Shown: positions 17,810-26,439 of the stretch, one piece after another
Position numbering within the stretch: position 1 is the stretch's first letter
Layout: every line of letters starts with the position of its first letter
Assembly: GCA_964466195.1 (NCBI GenBank)
Contig: CAYXMQ010000007.1
Coordinates: 96,436 to 160,435 of the forward strand
Source of the DNA: PFJX01 sp964466195
Lineage (GTDB): Bacteria > Pseudomonadota > Gammaproteobacteria > Burkholderiales > Thiobacillaceae
DNA length: 64,000 nt
Direction of reading: 5' to 3'
The notes under the pieces: generated by a model
Database searches by the model: none
Seen by the model: the letters and a program-made list of their open reading frames with translations, nothing else
What the model was told of the DNA's origin: nothing
Made by a program: the position numbers and the translations under genes

Positions 17810-19125
17810 GATTGCCCCCTGGCTTCAATGTCGCGCATGAGCGCCCTGCGCCTGCGTTCCAGCCAACCGCCGCCGGCCAGGAGCAAAATGCCGCCGGCCA
17901 TGAAAAACAGCGCGCGGTCCATCAGGGTCCAGAAGGTGTCGAAGTAGCGGGCCAGCAACCAGACGGCAAAGCCGGTGAAGGCGCGGTTCACCATCAGGCG
18001 GTCGCCGTGGCGCACGCCGAGGTCGCCGATCCAGTACAGCACGCCGAGGAAAAGCGCGTTCCAGAGCAGCGCCGGCAGGCCGTTGCTGCGCGGCACGGTG
18101 ACCTCGGCCGCCAGCAGCAAGAGAAAGGCGGTCGCCAGGGCGATGCCGATGCGCAGCCGGTCGGCCGTCAGCTCGCTGGTTCGAACCAGATGGAAGATGC
18201 CGAAGGCATAGAACGCCGCGGCGCCGGCGAGCGCGACGAGCCACGGCATGAGGTTGCCATTGGCTAGGGTGCGCTGCAGGGCGAAGTCGGGAAAGGTGAA
18301 GATGAAGGCGCCGATCAGTGCGGCCAACAGAAAATCGGCGCGCAGGGCGCGCGCGAACGGGTGTGTATTCGCCTGCGCCAGCGCCCAGCCGCCGGCGAAG
18401 AGGAGCACTTGCAGGGCGAACAGGCGAATATGCGCTTGCGCGTGTACCTCCCCGGCCAGGTCGAACCCCGGTTGGGCGTGCCAGCCGAGCAGCCAGAGGA
18501 TGCACAGCCCGCCCCAGGCGCGCGCGGCCAGGCGCCAGTCATGGCGTAACAGCAGCACGGCGGCGAGCGCCAGATAGGCGAGCAACGGCCAGTTCATCAC
18601 CCGGTATTCCAGCTGTTCGAACCAGGTCCACAGCGCCGCCAACGCGATCGAGGCCAGCAGCGCCGGCTGCGAGGCGAGCAGCCACGCCGTCAGCAGGCCG
18701 GCCGCCGCCCAAAGCGCGATGCCATCCGGAAAGTGGGCGTCGATATGGTAGATCTGGCCGATCAGCATGATCGCGGCGCCAAAGAAAAGCACCGAGAGCA
18801 GCGCCATGCCCTGGGCCAGTTTCGGCAATGCGGCCCGGGTCATGCAGTAGCCATGCGCGACATGGCTGGCGCCGAGCGCGAGCACGATGAGGATCACCTT
18901 GATCAGCTTGCCCATTTCGTTCCAATGAGCGGCAAACCAGGTGATGACGCCGACGCCGAGCAGAAGCGCGCCGATCAATGCCAGCAAGGCGGCCCACGAC
19001 TGCGCCGGTTGTCGCGCGGCAAGGTCGGCGAGAATGGCTCGCCCGCCCGCATCGCTCACCCAGCCTTCCTGTTGCCAGCGCGGCAGTTCCCGCGCCAGCC
19101 GTTTGCCAAAGCCTTTGTCGTTCAT
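17806..19125 (-). CDS. DUF2157 multi-pass membrane protein
   Basis: Integral membrane protein, 439 aa. The cytoplasmic N-terminus carries the DUF2157 region (LPRWQQEGWVSDAGGRAILA), followed by roughly a dozen hydrophobic segments beginning WAALLALIGALLLGVGVITW. I chose ATG 19125 because GGGAGG ends 5 nt before it; the ATG at 19137 overlaps that ribosome site. It is translationally coupled to the GDYXXLXY gene. Function is unknown. Confidence 0.82.
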   Translation of the reverse strand: MNDKGFGKRLARELPRWQQEGWVSDAGGRAILADLAARQPAQSWAALLALIGALLLGVGVITWFAAHWNEMGKLIKVILIVLALGASHVAHGYCMTRAALPKLAQGMALLSVLFFGAAIMLIGQIYHIDAHFPDGIALWAAAGLLTAWLLASQPALLASIALAALWTWFEQLEYRVMNWPLLAYLALAAVLLLRHDWRLAARAWGGLCILWLLGWHAQPGFDLAGEVHAQAHIRLFALQVLLFAGGWALAQANTHPFARALRADFLLAALIGAFIFTFPDFALQRTLANGNLMPWLVALAGAAAFYAFGIFHLVRTSELTADRLRIGIALATAFLLLLAAEVTVPRSNGLPALLWNALFLGVLYWIGDLGVRHGDRLMVNRAFTGFAVWLLARYFDTFWTLMDRALFFMAGGILLLAGGGWLERRRRALMRDIEARGQS

Positions 19126-19490
19126 CGCGCCTCCCATGCGTTTTCGGCGATGCTACCTCATCCAGGACTGGCCATCCGAAGCCGGCATGGCGGGCTCCAA
19201 CCCGAGCGCCGGCTGCATTCCTTTGCTCAGGTCCACGATGCCGGCGGGACATCGGCGGCTTATGGCTGTGCGGAGTCTCGTCGTTAATGAGAAGGCAAAA
19301 ATAAAGTTAAATCAATTGGATGCCAACCAGACTTCACGTGAATGATGAACTAATCAGCGCCGCCATGACTCGGTTGATGGACCCTCTGCGCTTATCGAAT
19401 TGCGCGCAGCTTCCTGACCGCCGCCGGGCTCTACCGATCCGCCCGCATGTCGGGTAGCCTTGCACACTCCCCCAACTCGAGGATCTAGCC
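19126..19490. other. 365-bp divergent intergenic region
   Basis: This separates the minus-strand DUF2157 gene from the plus-strand dienelactone hydrolase gene and must hold both promoters. An AT-rich patch (about 19275-19350) includes a perfect 10-bp palindrome TTCACGTGAA at 19333-19342, a possible operator. No small gene or RNA is recognised. Confidence 0.4.
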
Positions 19491-20375
19491 ATGAACGACA
19501 TCGCCGATGATCTGCAAGCCGAATTCGACAGTCTGATTCCCCCGCCTCTGGCGCAAGACCGGCGTGGTTTTTTGGTCACGGCGCTGGGCGCCGGTTTCGC
19601 GTTGGCGGTGCAGCCGGTCATGGCGCATACCGTCATCGCCACCTCCGCCGAGGGTTTGCTGGCCGGGGAGGTTTCCATACCGACGGCGGATGGCGCGATG
19701 CCGGCTTATCGCGCCCAGCCTGCGCAGGGCGGCCCCTTCCCGTTGATACTTGTGGTGCAGGAAATCTTCGGCGTGCATGAACACATCAAGGACATCTGTC
19801 GTCGCCTGGCCAAACTCGGTTATCAGGCCATTGCGCCCGAGCTGTTTGCGCGCCAGGGCGACCCGCGCCAGTACAGCGTGATTCAGGACATCCTGACCAA
19901 GATCGTCGCGCAGGTGCCGGACAGCCAGGTCATGAGCGATCTCGATGCGTGCGTCGCCTGGGCCAAGAACCATGCTGCCGACACGACCCGACTGGGCATC
20001 ACCGGCTTTTGCTGGGGAGGCCGCATCACCTGGCTCTATGCCGCGCACAACCCGGGCGTTAAAGCCGGCGTCGCCTGGTACGGCCGTCTGGTCGGCGCCG
20101 CCGGTGCGCTGACGCCGAAACACCCGATCGACCTCGCCGGCGATCTGAAAGCCCCGGTGCTCGGCCTCTATGGCGGCCTTGATCAAGGCATTCCGCTGGA
20201 TAGCGTGGACAAGATGCAGGCCGCCCTGGCCGCCGCCGGCAAGAACTCGCGCATCCACGTCTACGACAATGCGCCGCACGCGTTCAACGCCGATTACCGC
20301 CCGAGCTATCGCAAGGAAGAAGCCGAAGACGGCTGGCGACGCATGCAGGCGTGGTTCAAACAGAACGGGGTTTGA
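19491..20375 (+). CDS. Tat-exported dienelactone hydrolase family protein
   Basis: Alpha/beta hydrolase of the dienelactone hydrolase family, 294 aa. The N-terminal extension contains a twin-arginine signal (DRRGFLVTALGAGFALAVQP, arginines at residues 24-25), so the enzyme should be exported folded to the periplasm. The family triad is visible: Cys174 in GFCWGG, Asp231 in GGLDQG and His263 in APHAFNAD. The true substrate may be a lactone or ester other than dienelactone. It is monocistronic and ends at a strong hairpin terminator. Confidence 0.88.
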   Translation: MNDIADDLQAEFDSLIPPPLAQDRRGFLVTALGAGFALAVQPVMAHTVIATSAEGLLAGEVSIPTADGAMPAYRAQPAQGGPFPLILVVQEIFGVHEHIKDICRRLAKLGYQAIAPELFARQGDPRQYSVIQDILTKIVAQVPDSQVMSDLDACVAWAKNHAADTTRLGITGFCWGGRITWLYAAHNPGVKAGVAWYGRLVGAAGALTPKHPIDLAGDLKAPVLGLYGGLDQGIPLDSVDKMQAALAAAGKNSRIHVYDNAPHAFNADYRPSYRKEEAEDGWRRMQAWFKQNGV

Positions 20376-20399
20376 GCCGGGCCGGCCGCCGCTGAAGAG

Positions 20400-20426
20400 A
20401 CGGCTAGCGCGAAACGCGCTAGCCGT
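20400..20426. terminator. bidirectional hairpin terminator
   Basis: A perfect 12-bp stem ACGGCTAGCGCG / CGCGCTAGCCGT closes a three-base AAA loop. It lies between the convergent hydrolase and Rof-like genes and is positioned to end both transcripts. The following T-tract is weak. Confidence 0.8.
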
Positions 20427-20432
20427 TCCGCC

Positions 20433-20660
20433 TTACAGAACCTGCATCCGGTCCAGCCGCACCACCCCGGTCGCGCCGGAATCGTCACGGTATGTCAGCC
20501 ACTCGGCCTGATCGCGTGTCGCGACATCAATCGGCAGCACGTTCAGCGTACGCGCCTGGCACGACTCGTCCAGCAGCCGCAGCGTGAGTTTCTGGCGGCG
20601 CAACACGGCGAACTCCAGCCGCTCATGTTCGCTGCAGGCGATGGGGACGTAAGCGTGCAT
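20433..20660 (-). CDS. Rof-like (Rho-binding antiterminator family) small protein
   Basis: A 75-aa protein, MHAYVPIACSEHERLEFAVL followed by RRQKLTLRLL. The pattern of a Y-x-PI-x-C start, a short helix and alternating beta strands ending VVRLDRMQVL matches the Sm-like Rof fold, whose E. coli member binds Rho and blocks termination. The ATG at 20660 overlaps the sppA stop (TGATG), so it is translated from the sppA message. Assignment is by pattern only; a generic Sm-fold protein is the alternative. Confidence 0.55.
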   Translation of the reverse strand: MHAYVPIACSEHERLEFAVLRRQKLTLRLLDESCQARTLNVLPIDVATRDQAEWLTYRDDSGATGVVRLDRMQVL

Positions 20661-21616
20661 CAATGCAAACGGGTCGCGGCGCCGGCCCAGGGCCGCATCG
20701 CATCGCCCGCTGCCGTGCCGATGCGGCGCGCCAGACGATCCGCGAGGCCTTCTTGCGGCGTGAAATCGACGATGTCCTCGACTTTGACGACTTCGCGCGC
20801 CACGTAGTCGAGGCTGCCCAAGGCATCGGCCAGGCCCAGTTCGATGCTGCGCGCGCCGCTCCAGAGCAGGCCGCTGTACATGTCCGGCGTTTCCTTCAGG
20901 CGTTTGCCGCGCCCCTGGCGCACCACCTGGATGAATTGCTGATGAATTTCCTCCAGCATCATCTTGGCGTGCATTTGCTGCTCCGGCTGGATCGGCGAGA
21001 ACGGGTCCAGGAAGCCCTTGTTATCGCCGGCGGCCAGCATACGCCGCTCGATGCCGAGCTTTTTCATGCTTTCGGTGAAGCCGAAGCCATCCATCAACAC
21101 GCCGATCGAGCCGACCAGCGAGGCCTTGTCGACGAATATCTTGTCGGCCGCCGCGGCGATGTAATAGCCGCCGGAGGCGCAGATATCGTCCACCACGACA
21201 TAGAGCGGAATCTTGGGATAGGCCGTGCGCAAGCGCTTGATTTCATCAAACACCTGGCCGGCCTGCACCGGGCTGCCGCCGGGGCTGTTGATGCGCAAAA
21301 CCACCGCTTTGGTGTGCTTGTCGTCGAATGCAGTATTCAATGCACTGACCAGGGCATCGGCGGTGACGCCGGCGTCGCCGCCGATTTCGCCTTTCAGATC
21401 GACCAGTGCGGTATGCGGCGTGGTGGAGACGAATTCGCCGTCGAAATGGCCGAGCAACACAAAAAACACCAGGAATAACCAGACGATGCCGAATAGTTTG
21501 AAGAACACGCCCCAACGGCGCGCCCGGCGCTGTTCATTCAGATAGGCCAGCACCAAACGTTCGAGCATGCTGCGCTCGATGGTTTCGGCTACATTTTTTT
21601 CGTTATCGTCGGACAT
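20660..21616 (-). CDS. sppA: signal peptide peptidase SppA, S49 family (short form)
   Basis: Membrane-anchored serine protease that clears cleaved signal peptides, 318 aa. One transmembrane segment (FFKLFGIVWLFLVFFVLLG) lies near residues 38-56. The Ser/Lys dyad of short SppA enzymes is in place: Ser148 in CASGGYY and Lys200 in AAGDNK, the same spacing as in the Bacillus enzyme (Ser147/Lys199). It lies next to the Rieske gene with no gap and overlaps the Rof-like gene, forming a HAD-Rieske-SppA-Rof transcription unit. Confidence 0.93.
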   Translation of the reverse strand: MSDDNEKNVAETIERSMLERLVLAYLNEQRRARRWGVFFKLFGIVWLFLVFFVLLGHFDGEFVSTTPHTALVDLKGEIGGDAGVTADALVSALNTAFDDKHTKAVVLRINSPGGSPVQAGQVFDEIKRLRTAYPKIPLYVVVDDICASGGYYIAAAADKIFVDKASLVGSIGVLMDGFGFTESMKKLGIERRMLAAGDNKGFLDPFSPIQPEQQMHAKMMLEEIHQQFIQVVRQGRGKRLKETPDMYSGLLWSGARSIELGLADALGSLDYVAREVVKVEDIVDFTPQEGLADRLARRIGTAAGDAMRPWAGAATRLH

Positions 21617-21967
21617 TCAGATTTCCTCGCAATAGATATTGCCTTGCTGCTCGATCACCGGCAGCGGCGTCAGGCCGCGCCCTTCGCAACGGCCGCCCTG
21701 GCAAGCGCCGGTAGCGGGATCATAGAGCGCGCCATGAGTGGCGCAAATCAAATAATGCTGGCTGTAGTCAAAGAACTCGCCGGGTTGCCAATCCAGTTCG
21801 ACCGGGATATGGCCGCAACGGTTGAGATACGCATAGGCTCGGCCGCGCCAGCGAATGGCGAAGGCGGGCGCGGGCGCGCTGCGGTGCTTTTCCTTGACCT
21901 CGAAGCGCACGCCCTGCCCCGCCTCGGCCAGTTCCGAACTGGCGCAGATCAGACGCCGTTCAGGCAT
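21617..21967 (-). CDS. Rieske [2Fe-2S] ferredoxin-like protein
   Basis: Small soluble electron-transfer type protein, 116 aa. The cluster ligands are clear: C51-G-H53 and C75-x2-H78 (CGH, then CATHGALYDP). The ATG at 21967 overlaps the end of the HAD gene by 8 bp, and an upstream open extension is a shadow of that gene. Stand-alone Rieske proteins of this size often serve oxygenases or unknown reductases, and no oxygenase is adjacent. The partner is unknown. Confidence 0.9.
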   Translation of the reverse strand: MPERRLICASSELAEAGQGVRFEVKEKHRSAPAPAFAIRWRGRAYAYLNRCGHIPVELDWQPGEFFDYSQHYLICATHGALYDPATGACQGGRCEGRGLTPLPVIEQQGNIYCEEI

Positions 21968-22652
21968 GCCGGCGCAGCCAGGACGCCAGTTCGGAAAAAT
22001 CACGGCATACCGCCAGCGGCCCGAACGCCGCCAAGCTGTCCGGCGGGTGGGCGCCAAAACCGGCTGCCAGCGAAGCGATGCCGGCATTACGCGCCATCTC
22101 CAGGTCGTGGCTGGTATCGCCGATCATCAGGGCGCGCTCGGGCGCGATCGACAGTTCGTCGAGCAACTCCTCGATCATCGCCGGATGCGGCTTGGAAAAG
22201 GTTTCATCCGCCGTGCGCGAAGCATGGAAAAACGGCGCCAGGCCGCAGTGCGCGAACGCCCGGTCGAGACCGCGCCGCGCCTTGCCGGTCGCCACGGCGA
22301 GCAGATGGCCGCCGACATGCAGTTCGGTAATCAGCTCGCGGGCGCCGTCGAACAACGGAATCTCGGCGTCCTGGCAGAGAAAATGGCGCCGATAGTGGCC
22401 GGCCAATTCCGGGTGCGCGGTCTCCGGCAGTTCCGGAAACAGCATCTCCAGCGCTTCGCGCAAACCGAGGCCGATAACATGGCTGGCGGCTTCGCGCGAG
22501 GGCACCGGCAACTGCATATCGCGGCTGGCGGCCTGAATGCAGGCGGCGATCACGCTGGCCGAGTCCATTAGAGTTCCATCCCAATCGAAGATCAGGAGAT
22601 CAAAACGACGCTGTGTTGCTGGCACGAACCGAGTTCCAAAAAAATGATCCAC
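21960..22652 (-). CDS. HAD-superfamily phosphatase (Gph-like)
   Basis: Cytoplasmic HAD hydrolase of 230 aa. Motif I FDWDGTLMD has Asp23 as nucleophile and Asp25 as acid/base. Motif II is the Thr in VATGK, with motif III Lys in SKPHP and motif IV GDTSHD. It is most like phosphoglycolate phosphatases, but substrate is not fixed by sequence. It heads the Rieske-SppA-Rof unit, an arrangement common in betaproteobacteria. Confidence 0.88.
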   Translation of the reverse strand: MDHFFGTRFVPATQRRFDLLIFDWDGTLMDSASVIAACIQAASRDMQLPVPSREAASHVIGLGLREALEMLFPELPETAHPELAGHYRRHFLCQDAEIPLFDGARELITELHVGGHLLAVATGKARRGLDRAFAHCGLAPFFHASRTADETFSKPHPAMIEELLDELSIAPERALMIGDTSHDLEMARNAGIASLAAGFGAHPPDSLAAFGPLAVCRDFSELASWLRRHA

Positions 22653-22769
22653 AGCGGCTGTCGACCGGCGCGGATCAAACAGCGAGTGAATGGCTAGGCG
22701 TTAAAAAGCCATCCTCGGCGCACGCATTCTGGATGGCTGGAAAGCGGGAAACGCTCGAATTGTGTCATA

Positions 22770-22807
22770 TCAATACGGGCTCGGGCGCAGCCTGTCACCC
22801 GTATTGA
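22770..22807 (-). terminator. hairpin after the PilZ gene
   Basis: A perfect 10-bp inverted repeat (TCAATACGGG / CCCGTATTGA) with an 18-base loop lies 18 bp beyond the PilZ stop on the minus strand. There is no real T-run, so it may be a weak or Rho-assisted terminator. Confidence 0.45.
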
Positions 22808-22824
22808 GAATACACGCGCCGAAC

Positions 22825-23151
22825 TTAATTCATGGCATGGCTTGCGGAACCGTCGGCTTCTACGCCGACGAAACGCGCTGCGACACCGCCATCCCATTTA
22901 CGTATGACCATGATCGGCATCCAGCGCGGCTCGGCGACGTGCGCGTAGTCGTCCAGCACGATATCCAGATGCTTGCCCGGATTGAGCGCGTCATCGGAAA
23001 AATCCTTCTCGATGAGCATCAGCAAACCATGGTTGCTGACATCCACGGTCACCCCAACAGCGACCAACATGCCATACGCATATACCTGCAATCCCAACTT
23101 CGTCGGGATGCGCGGGCTCATGCGCCGTTCTCGACCAGATATTGGTTCCAT
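22825..23151 (-). CDS. PilZ-domain c-di-GMP receptor
   Basis: Single-domain PilZ protein, 108 aa. The c-di-GMP-binding signature is intact: R10-x3-R14 (RMSPR) and D37-x-S39-x2-G42 (DVSNHG). Such stand-alone receptors relay the second messenger to pili, flagella or polysaccharide machinery. GGGAG precedes the ATG at 23151. It is not co-transcribed with a visible output gene; a GGDEF-EAL enzyme is encoded at 52.8-55.1 kb. Confidence 0.88.
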   Translation of the reverse strand: MEPISGRERRMSPRIPTKLGLQVYAYGMLVAVGVTVDVSNHGLLMLIEKDFSDDALNPGKHLDIVLDDYAHVAEPRWMPIMVIRKWDGGVAARFVGVEADGSASHAMN

Positions 23152-23189
23152 TGCATCACTCCCGTGACGACTGCCAGTAAATAAAACCG

Positions 23190-24248
23190 CTAGGCCACGC
23201 TGACTTCATGCGACAAATACACATCCTGAATCGCATTGAGCAGTTCGACGCCTTCCGCCATCGGCCGCTGGAAGGCCTTGCGCCCGGAAATCAGGCCCAT
23301 GCCGCCGGCACGCTTGTTGATCACCGCCGTGCGTACGGCCTGGGCCAGATCGTTGTCGCCCGATGCGCCGCCGGAATTGATCATGCCGGCGCGGCCCATG
23401 TAGCAATTGGCGACCTGGAAGCGAACCAGATCGATCGGGTGCGGCGAAGTCAATTCGGAGTAGACCTTGGCATGCGTCTTGCCGAAATTGATGGCGGTAT
23501 AGCCGCCGTTGTTGGTGGCCTGCTTCTGCTTGACGATATCCGCCTCGATGGTGGCGGCCAGATGATTCGCCTGCCCGGTCAGGTCGGCGGCTTCATGGTA
23601 GTCGACGCCATCCTTCTTGAACGCGGAATTGCGCAGATAGGCCCAAAGGAACGTCACCATGCCCAGCCGGTGCGCCTCGGCGAATGCCTGCGACACTTCC
23701 CAGACTTGCCGCCGCGATTCCGGCGACCCGAAGTAAACCGTCGCACCGACCGCCACCGCGCCCAGGTCGAAAGCCTTGCGTACATCGGTAAACAGCGTCT
23801 GATCGTGCATCGTCGGATAGGTCAGCATCTCGTTGTGGTTGAGTTTCACCAGGAATGGAATCTTGTGCGCATATTTGCGCGAGACCGATCCCAGCACGCC
23901 CAGCGTTGAGGCGACTGCATTGCAGCCGCCCTCGATAGCCAGTTTGACGATGTTTTCCGGGTCGAAATAAGCCGGGTTCGGCGCAAACGAAGCCCCGCCC
24001 GAGTGCTCCACCCCCTGGTCCACCGGCAGGATGGACAGGTAACCCGTGCCGGCCAGACGGCCGCTGTTGAAGAGCTGCTGAAAATTGCGCAGCGTGCCCG
24101 GCGTGCGGTCGCTGCCCGCCACCACCCGGTCGATGAAATCCGGTCCCGGCAAGTGCAGCGCCATTTTCGGAAAAGTAGTGCAAACGTGGCTGAGCAGAGA
24201 CTCGGCTTCGCCGCCGAGTAACGTGGAGATCGGGGTCATCGTGCGCAT
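23190..24248 (-). CDS. fbaB: class I fructose-bisphosphate aldolase (FbaB/DhnA type)
   Basis: Glycolytic/gluconeogenic aldolase, 352 aa, of the Schiff-base DhnA/FbaB type. It has ILPVDQGVEHSGGASFAPNP, PFLVKLNHNEML and the phosphate-binding end SGGASGDNDLAQAVRTAV. AGGAGG sits 4 nt before ATG 24248; the ATG at 24239 would be 13 nt away, so the longer form was chosen. It is transcribed divergently from pcm across a 165-bp promoter region holding a 9-bp inverted repeat. Confidence 0.92.
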   Translation of the reverse strand: MRTMTPISTLLGGEAESLLSHVCTTFPKMALHLPGPDFIDRVVAGSDRTPGTLRNFQQLFNSGRLAGTGYLSILPVDQGVEHSGGASFAPNPAYFDPENIVKLAIEGGCNAVASTLGVLGSVSRKYAHKIPFLVKLNHNEMLTYPTMHDQTLFTDVRKAFDLGAVAVGATVYFGSPESRRQVWEVSQAFAEAHRLGMVTFLWAYLRNSAFKKDGVDYHEAADLTGQANHLAATIEADIVKQKQATNNGGYTAINFGKTHAKVYSELTSPHPIDLVRFQVANCYMGRAGMINSGGASGDNDLAQAVRTAVINKRAGGMGLISGRKAFQRPMAEGVELLNAIQDVYLSHEVSVA

Positions 24249-24312
24249 GCTGCCTCCTGATAATTTATGTGCCGCCCGGTCAGGGCTTCGACAAACCGCC
24301 GAGCTGGCTTAC

Positions 24313-24378
24313 TGTTTATAGCAAGTACATGGCCGCTTGGCCGGAATCCTGCAGAGCAGCCGAATGTGCCTATAAACA
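24313..24378. promoter_or_regulatory. divergent promoter region with inverted repeat
   Basis: TGTTTATAG (24313-24321) and its exact reverse complement CTATAAACA (24370-24378) face each other across 48 bp between the divergent aldolase and pcm genes. Both arms look like -10 elements pointing outward, so this is either a symmetric pair of promoters or an operator pair. Confidence 0.45.
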
Positions 24379-24413
24379 AATCAGCCTCGAAAACCATAAA
24401 GGGAGATCGCCAA

Positions 24414-25112
24414 ATGAACATGCAACCGGATTGGAAGCTCGCAGCGCTGATCGAAGAAATTCGCGCTGAAGTACGCGATACCAGTTACATGACTGGACGT
24501 TCAGCTTTGGAGAGTCGGGTCATTCGAGCCATCCAGCAGGTGCCGCGCCATGTGTTCGTGCCGGAGGAGTACCAGCCCAGCGCCTATGCCAACCGGCCTT
24601 TGCCGATCGGCTACGGGCAAACCATTTCGCAGCCCTACATCGTGGCGTTGATGACTGAGCTGATCCGGCCCGGCGCCGAAGACGTCGTATTGGAAATCGG
24701 CACCGGCTCGGGCTACCAGGCCGCGATCCTGGCCAATCTGGTGAAACAGGTTTACTCGCTGGAGATCGTGCCGGAACTGGCTGTTCAGGCGCGCGAACGC
24801 CTGCAGCGACTCGGCTACGACAACGTCGAAGTGCACACCGGAAACGGCCATTTCGGCTGGCCGGAACATGCGCCTTACGATGCGATCATCGTCACGGCTG
24901 CGGCCGACCGGATTCCGCCGGCGCTGATCGAACAACTCAAACCCGGCGCCACGTTGGTGATCCCCGTCGGCAGCTATTTCGCCGGCCAGACATTGAAAGT
25001 GGTCAGCAAGGACCCGCACGGCCATATCGAAGAAAGAAACGCGTTGCCGGTGATATTCGTGCCGCTGGTCGGCGATCCGGGCGCGAATGGCAGCGAACGG
25101 CCTCTCGCCTGA
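24414..25112 (+). CDS. pcm: protein-L-isoaspartate O-methyltransferase
   Basis: Repairs isoaspartyl damage in aged proteins using S-adenosylmethionine, 232 aa. The Pcm hallmark RPLPIGYGQTISQPYIVALM and SAM-binding motif LEIGTGSGYQAAIL (about residues 93-106) are present, with the post-motif VTAAADRIP. The start at 24414 has GGGAG 8 nt upstream; about 49 codons of open frame before it are discarded. A protein-damage repair gene fits its position at the edge of the stress island. Confidence 0.93.
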   Translation: MNMQPDWKLAALIEEIRAEVRDTSYMTGRSALESRVIRAIQQVPRHVFVPEEYQPSAYANRPLPIGYGQTISQPYIVALMTELIRPGAEDVVLEIGTGSGYQAAILANLVKQVYSLEIVPELAVQARERLQRLGYDNVEVHTGNGHFGWPEHAPYDAIIVTAAADRIPPALIEQLKPGATLVIPVGSYFAGQTLKVVSKDPHGHIEERNALPVIFVPLVGDPGANGSERPLA

Positions 25113-25262
25113 ACCGGCGCCCTGGCGGCGGCGCGTATCTGGCCGTCGCAGAAGTCAGCCTGTGCGGACATGAGGTTTCAATAGCCCATCTCGCCGGCAT
25201 GTCCGCGACAAGAGAAACCCGCTATATGGGAAACCCGCAGCCGCCGGCTGCCAAGTCCCAGA

Positions 25263-25646
25263 TCAACGATTGCGGCCGCCGCCCGGTCCCATGCCGCCTC
25301 CGGGTCCCATGCCGCCGCCCGGTCCCATGCCCGATCCAGGTCCCATGCCGCCGCCTCCGGCCGGTGGCATGTCGGGCAGCGTCACGCCACGCGCTTTGGC
25401 TCGTTCCTGCATGCGTTGGTGATGTTCCAGGCGAATTCTTTCCCGCTCTTCGGCGGTCTTGGCCGCGCGCATCTGGGCTTGATGTTCGGCGCGCTCCTGC
25501 CGCGTCATGAGCTGGCTGCCGTAGACCTGTTCGCGTACTTGCGCCCTTTCTTTCACCGGCGCCTCGTCCGCCGCCAACGTGAAGCCGGTGGCGAGGGAGA
25601 AAACAGCGCATGCCAAAGTGGAAAGCATCAATGTTCGTTTCATCAT
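25263..25646 (-). CDS. exported Gly/Met/Pro-repeat small protein
   Basis: A 127-aa protein with a signal peptide (LMLSTLACAVFSLATGFTLA) and a charged helical middle rich in Arg/Glu/Gln (residues about 30-90). Its C-terminus is built of GMGPGG-type hexapeptide repeats (four copies) ending GGGRNR. AAGGAG is 6 nt before ATG 25646; ATG 25643 is also possible. The helical part resembles periplasmic Spy/CpxP-like stress proteins in composition but lacks a recognisable LTxxQ motif. Function is unknown. Confidence 0.6.
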   Translation of the reverse strand: MMKRTLMLSTLACAVFSLATGFTLAADEAPVKERAQVREQVYGSQLMTRQERAEHQAQMRAAKTAEERERIRLEHHQRMQERAKARGVTLPDMPPAGGGGMGPGSGMGPGGGMGPGGGMGPGGGRNR

Positions 25647-25873
25647 CGCAAACTCCTTTTCCGCATGGGTTGTGCAATTGCTTGGCGCAGCCACTGCAAC
25701 CCGTTCAGTGGTTACGTCCGAATCGAAAATACCGGCGGGCTTTGCCGTCGACTCAGGCTTGCTTCAGTGCAGGTGCGTGGGTGCCATACTCATGAGCGCC
25801 AAGTTCGAACCGCCAAAACCGATATCGGTGCTGGCCCTGCGTCTCGCCGGCTGCGGACAAGCGCCCCTTCGTC

Positions 25874-26380
25874 TCATGACACCGGTATTGATTTCGCCGT
25901 GCCGCTGCCGGCCAGCTTGGGCAGACGCACGCTGAGCACGCCGTTCTGGTAGGTCGCCTGCGCCTGATCGATATCGACGTTGCGCGGCAACGGAATGGCG
26001 CGTTGGAACGCGCCGTAGGCGCGTTCCATGATGTGGTAGGTGCTATTGATGGTTTCGCTCTCGAAACGCTTCTCCCCGGAGACGTAAAGCATGTTGCCTT
26101 CAAGGGTGATGCGGCAGTCCTCGCGGTTCATGCCGGGCGTCTCGATCCTGACCACGACTTCCTTGTCGGTTTCCTCCACCTCGCCGGCCAGCAGGCTCCA
26201 GCGCGGGAAGGTGGCCAGTGCGCCGCCCGCATTCGCGTCGGTCTCGTTGTCACGCTTGAAATGAGTCAGCGCATCGCTGCTGCGGCTGAGCAGTTCGCGC
26301 CAGCCTTCGGAAAGGTTTTCCCACGCGCGATTGAGTTCACGGCCGATGTTTCTGCCTGCTTGTTTAAGTGAATCCAACAT
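25874..26380 (-). CDS. Hsp20 small heat-shock protein, copy 1
   Basis: ATP-independent holdase of the alpha-crystallin family, 168 aa. The N-terminal arm MLDSLKQAGRNIGRELNRAW precedes the crystallin domain (about residues 55-150), and the C-terminal tail has the anchoring region SIPVS. AAGGAG lies 6 nt before ATG 26380. It is the last gene of the P-type ATPase-UspA-Hsp20 unit. It is a close paralogue of the Hsp20 at 35.4-35.9 kb, sharing the N-terminal arm and the stretch ERAYGAFQRAIPLP. Confidence 0.93.
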   Translation of the reverse strand: MLDSLKQAGRNIGRELNRAWENLSEGWRELLSRSSDALTHFKRDNETDANAGGALATFPRWSLLAGEVEETDKEVVVRIETPGMNREDCRITLEGNMLYVSGEKRFESETINSTYHIMERAYGAFQRAIPLPRNVDIDQAQATYQNGVLSVRLPKLAGSGTAKSIPVS

Positions 26381-26439
26381 GGTTTTCTCCTTGATACGCA
26401 AAAAAACCGCCCGCTGCGGATTGATGTCCAGACGGCAAC

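Noticed and set aside
20010..20279. Calling the dienelactone hydrolase part of an aromatic-degradation pathway
   Set aside because: The catalytic residues fit the family, but the protein is Tat-exported and no aromatic-ring genes are nearby.
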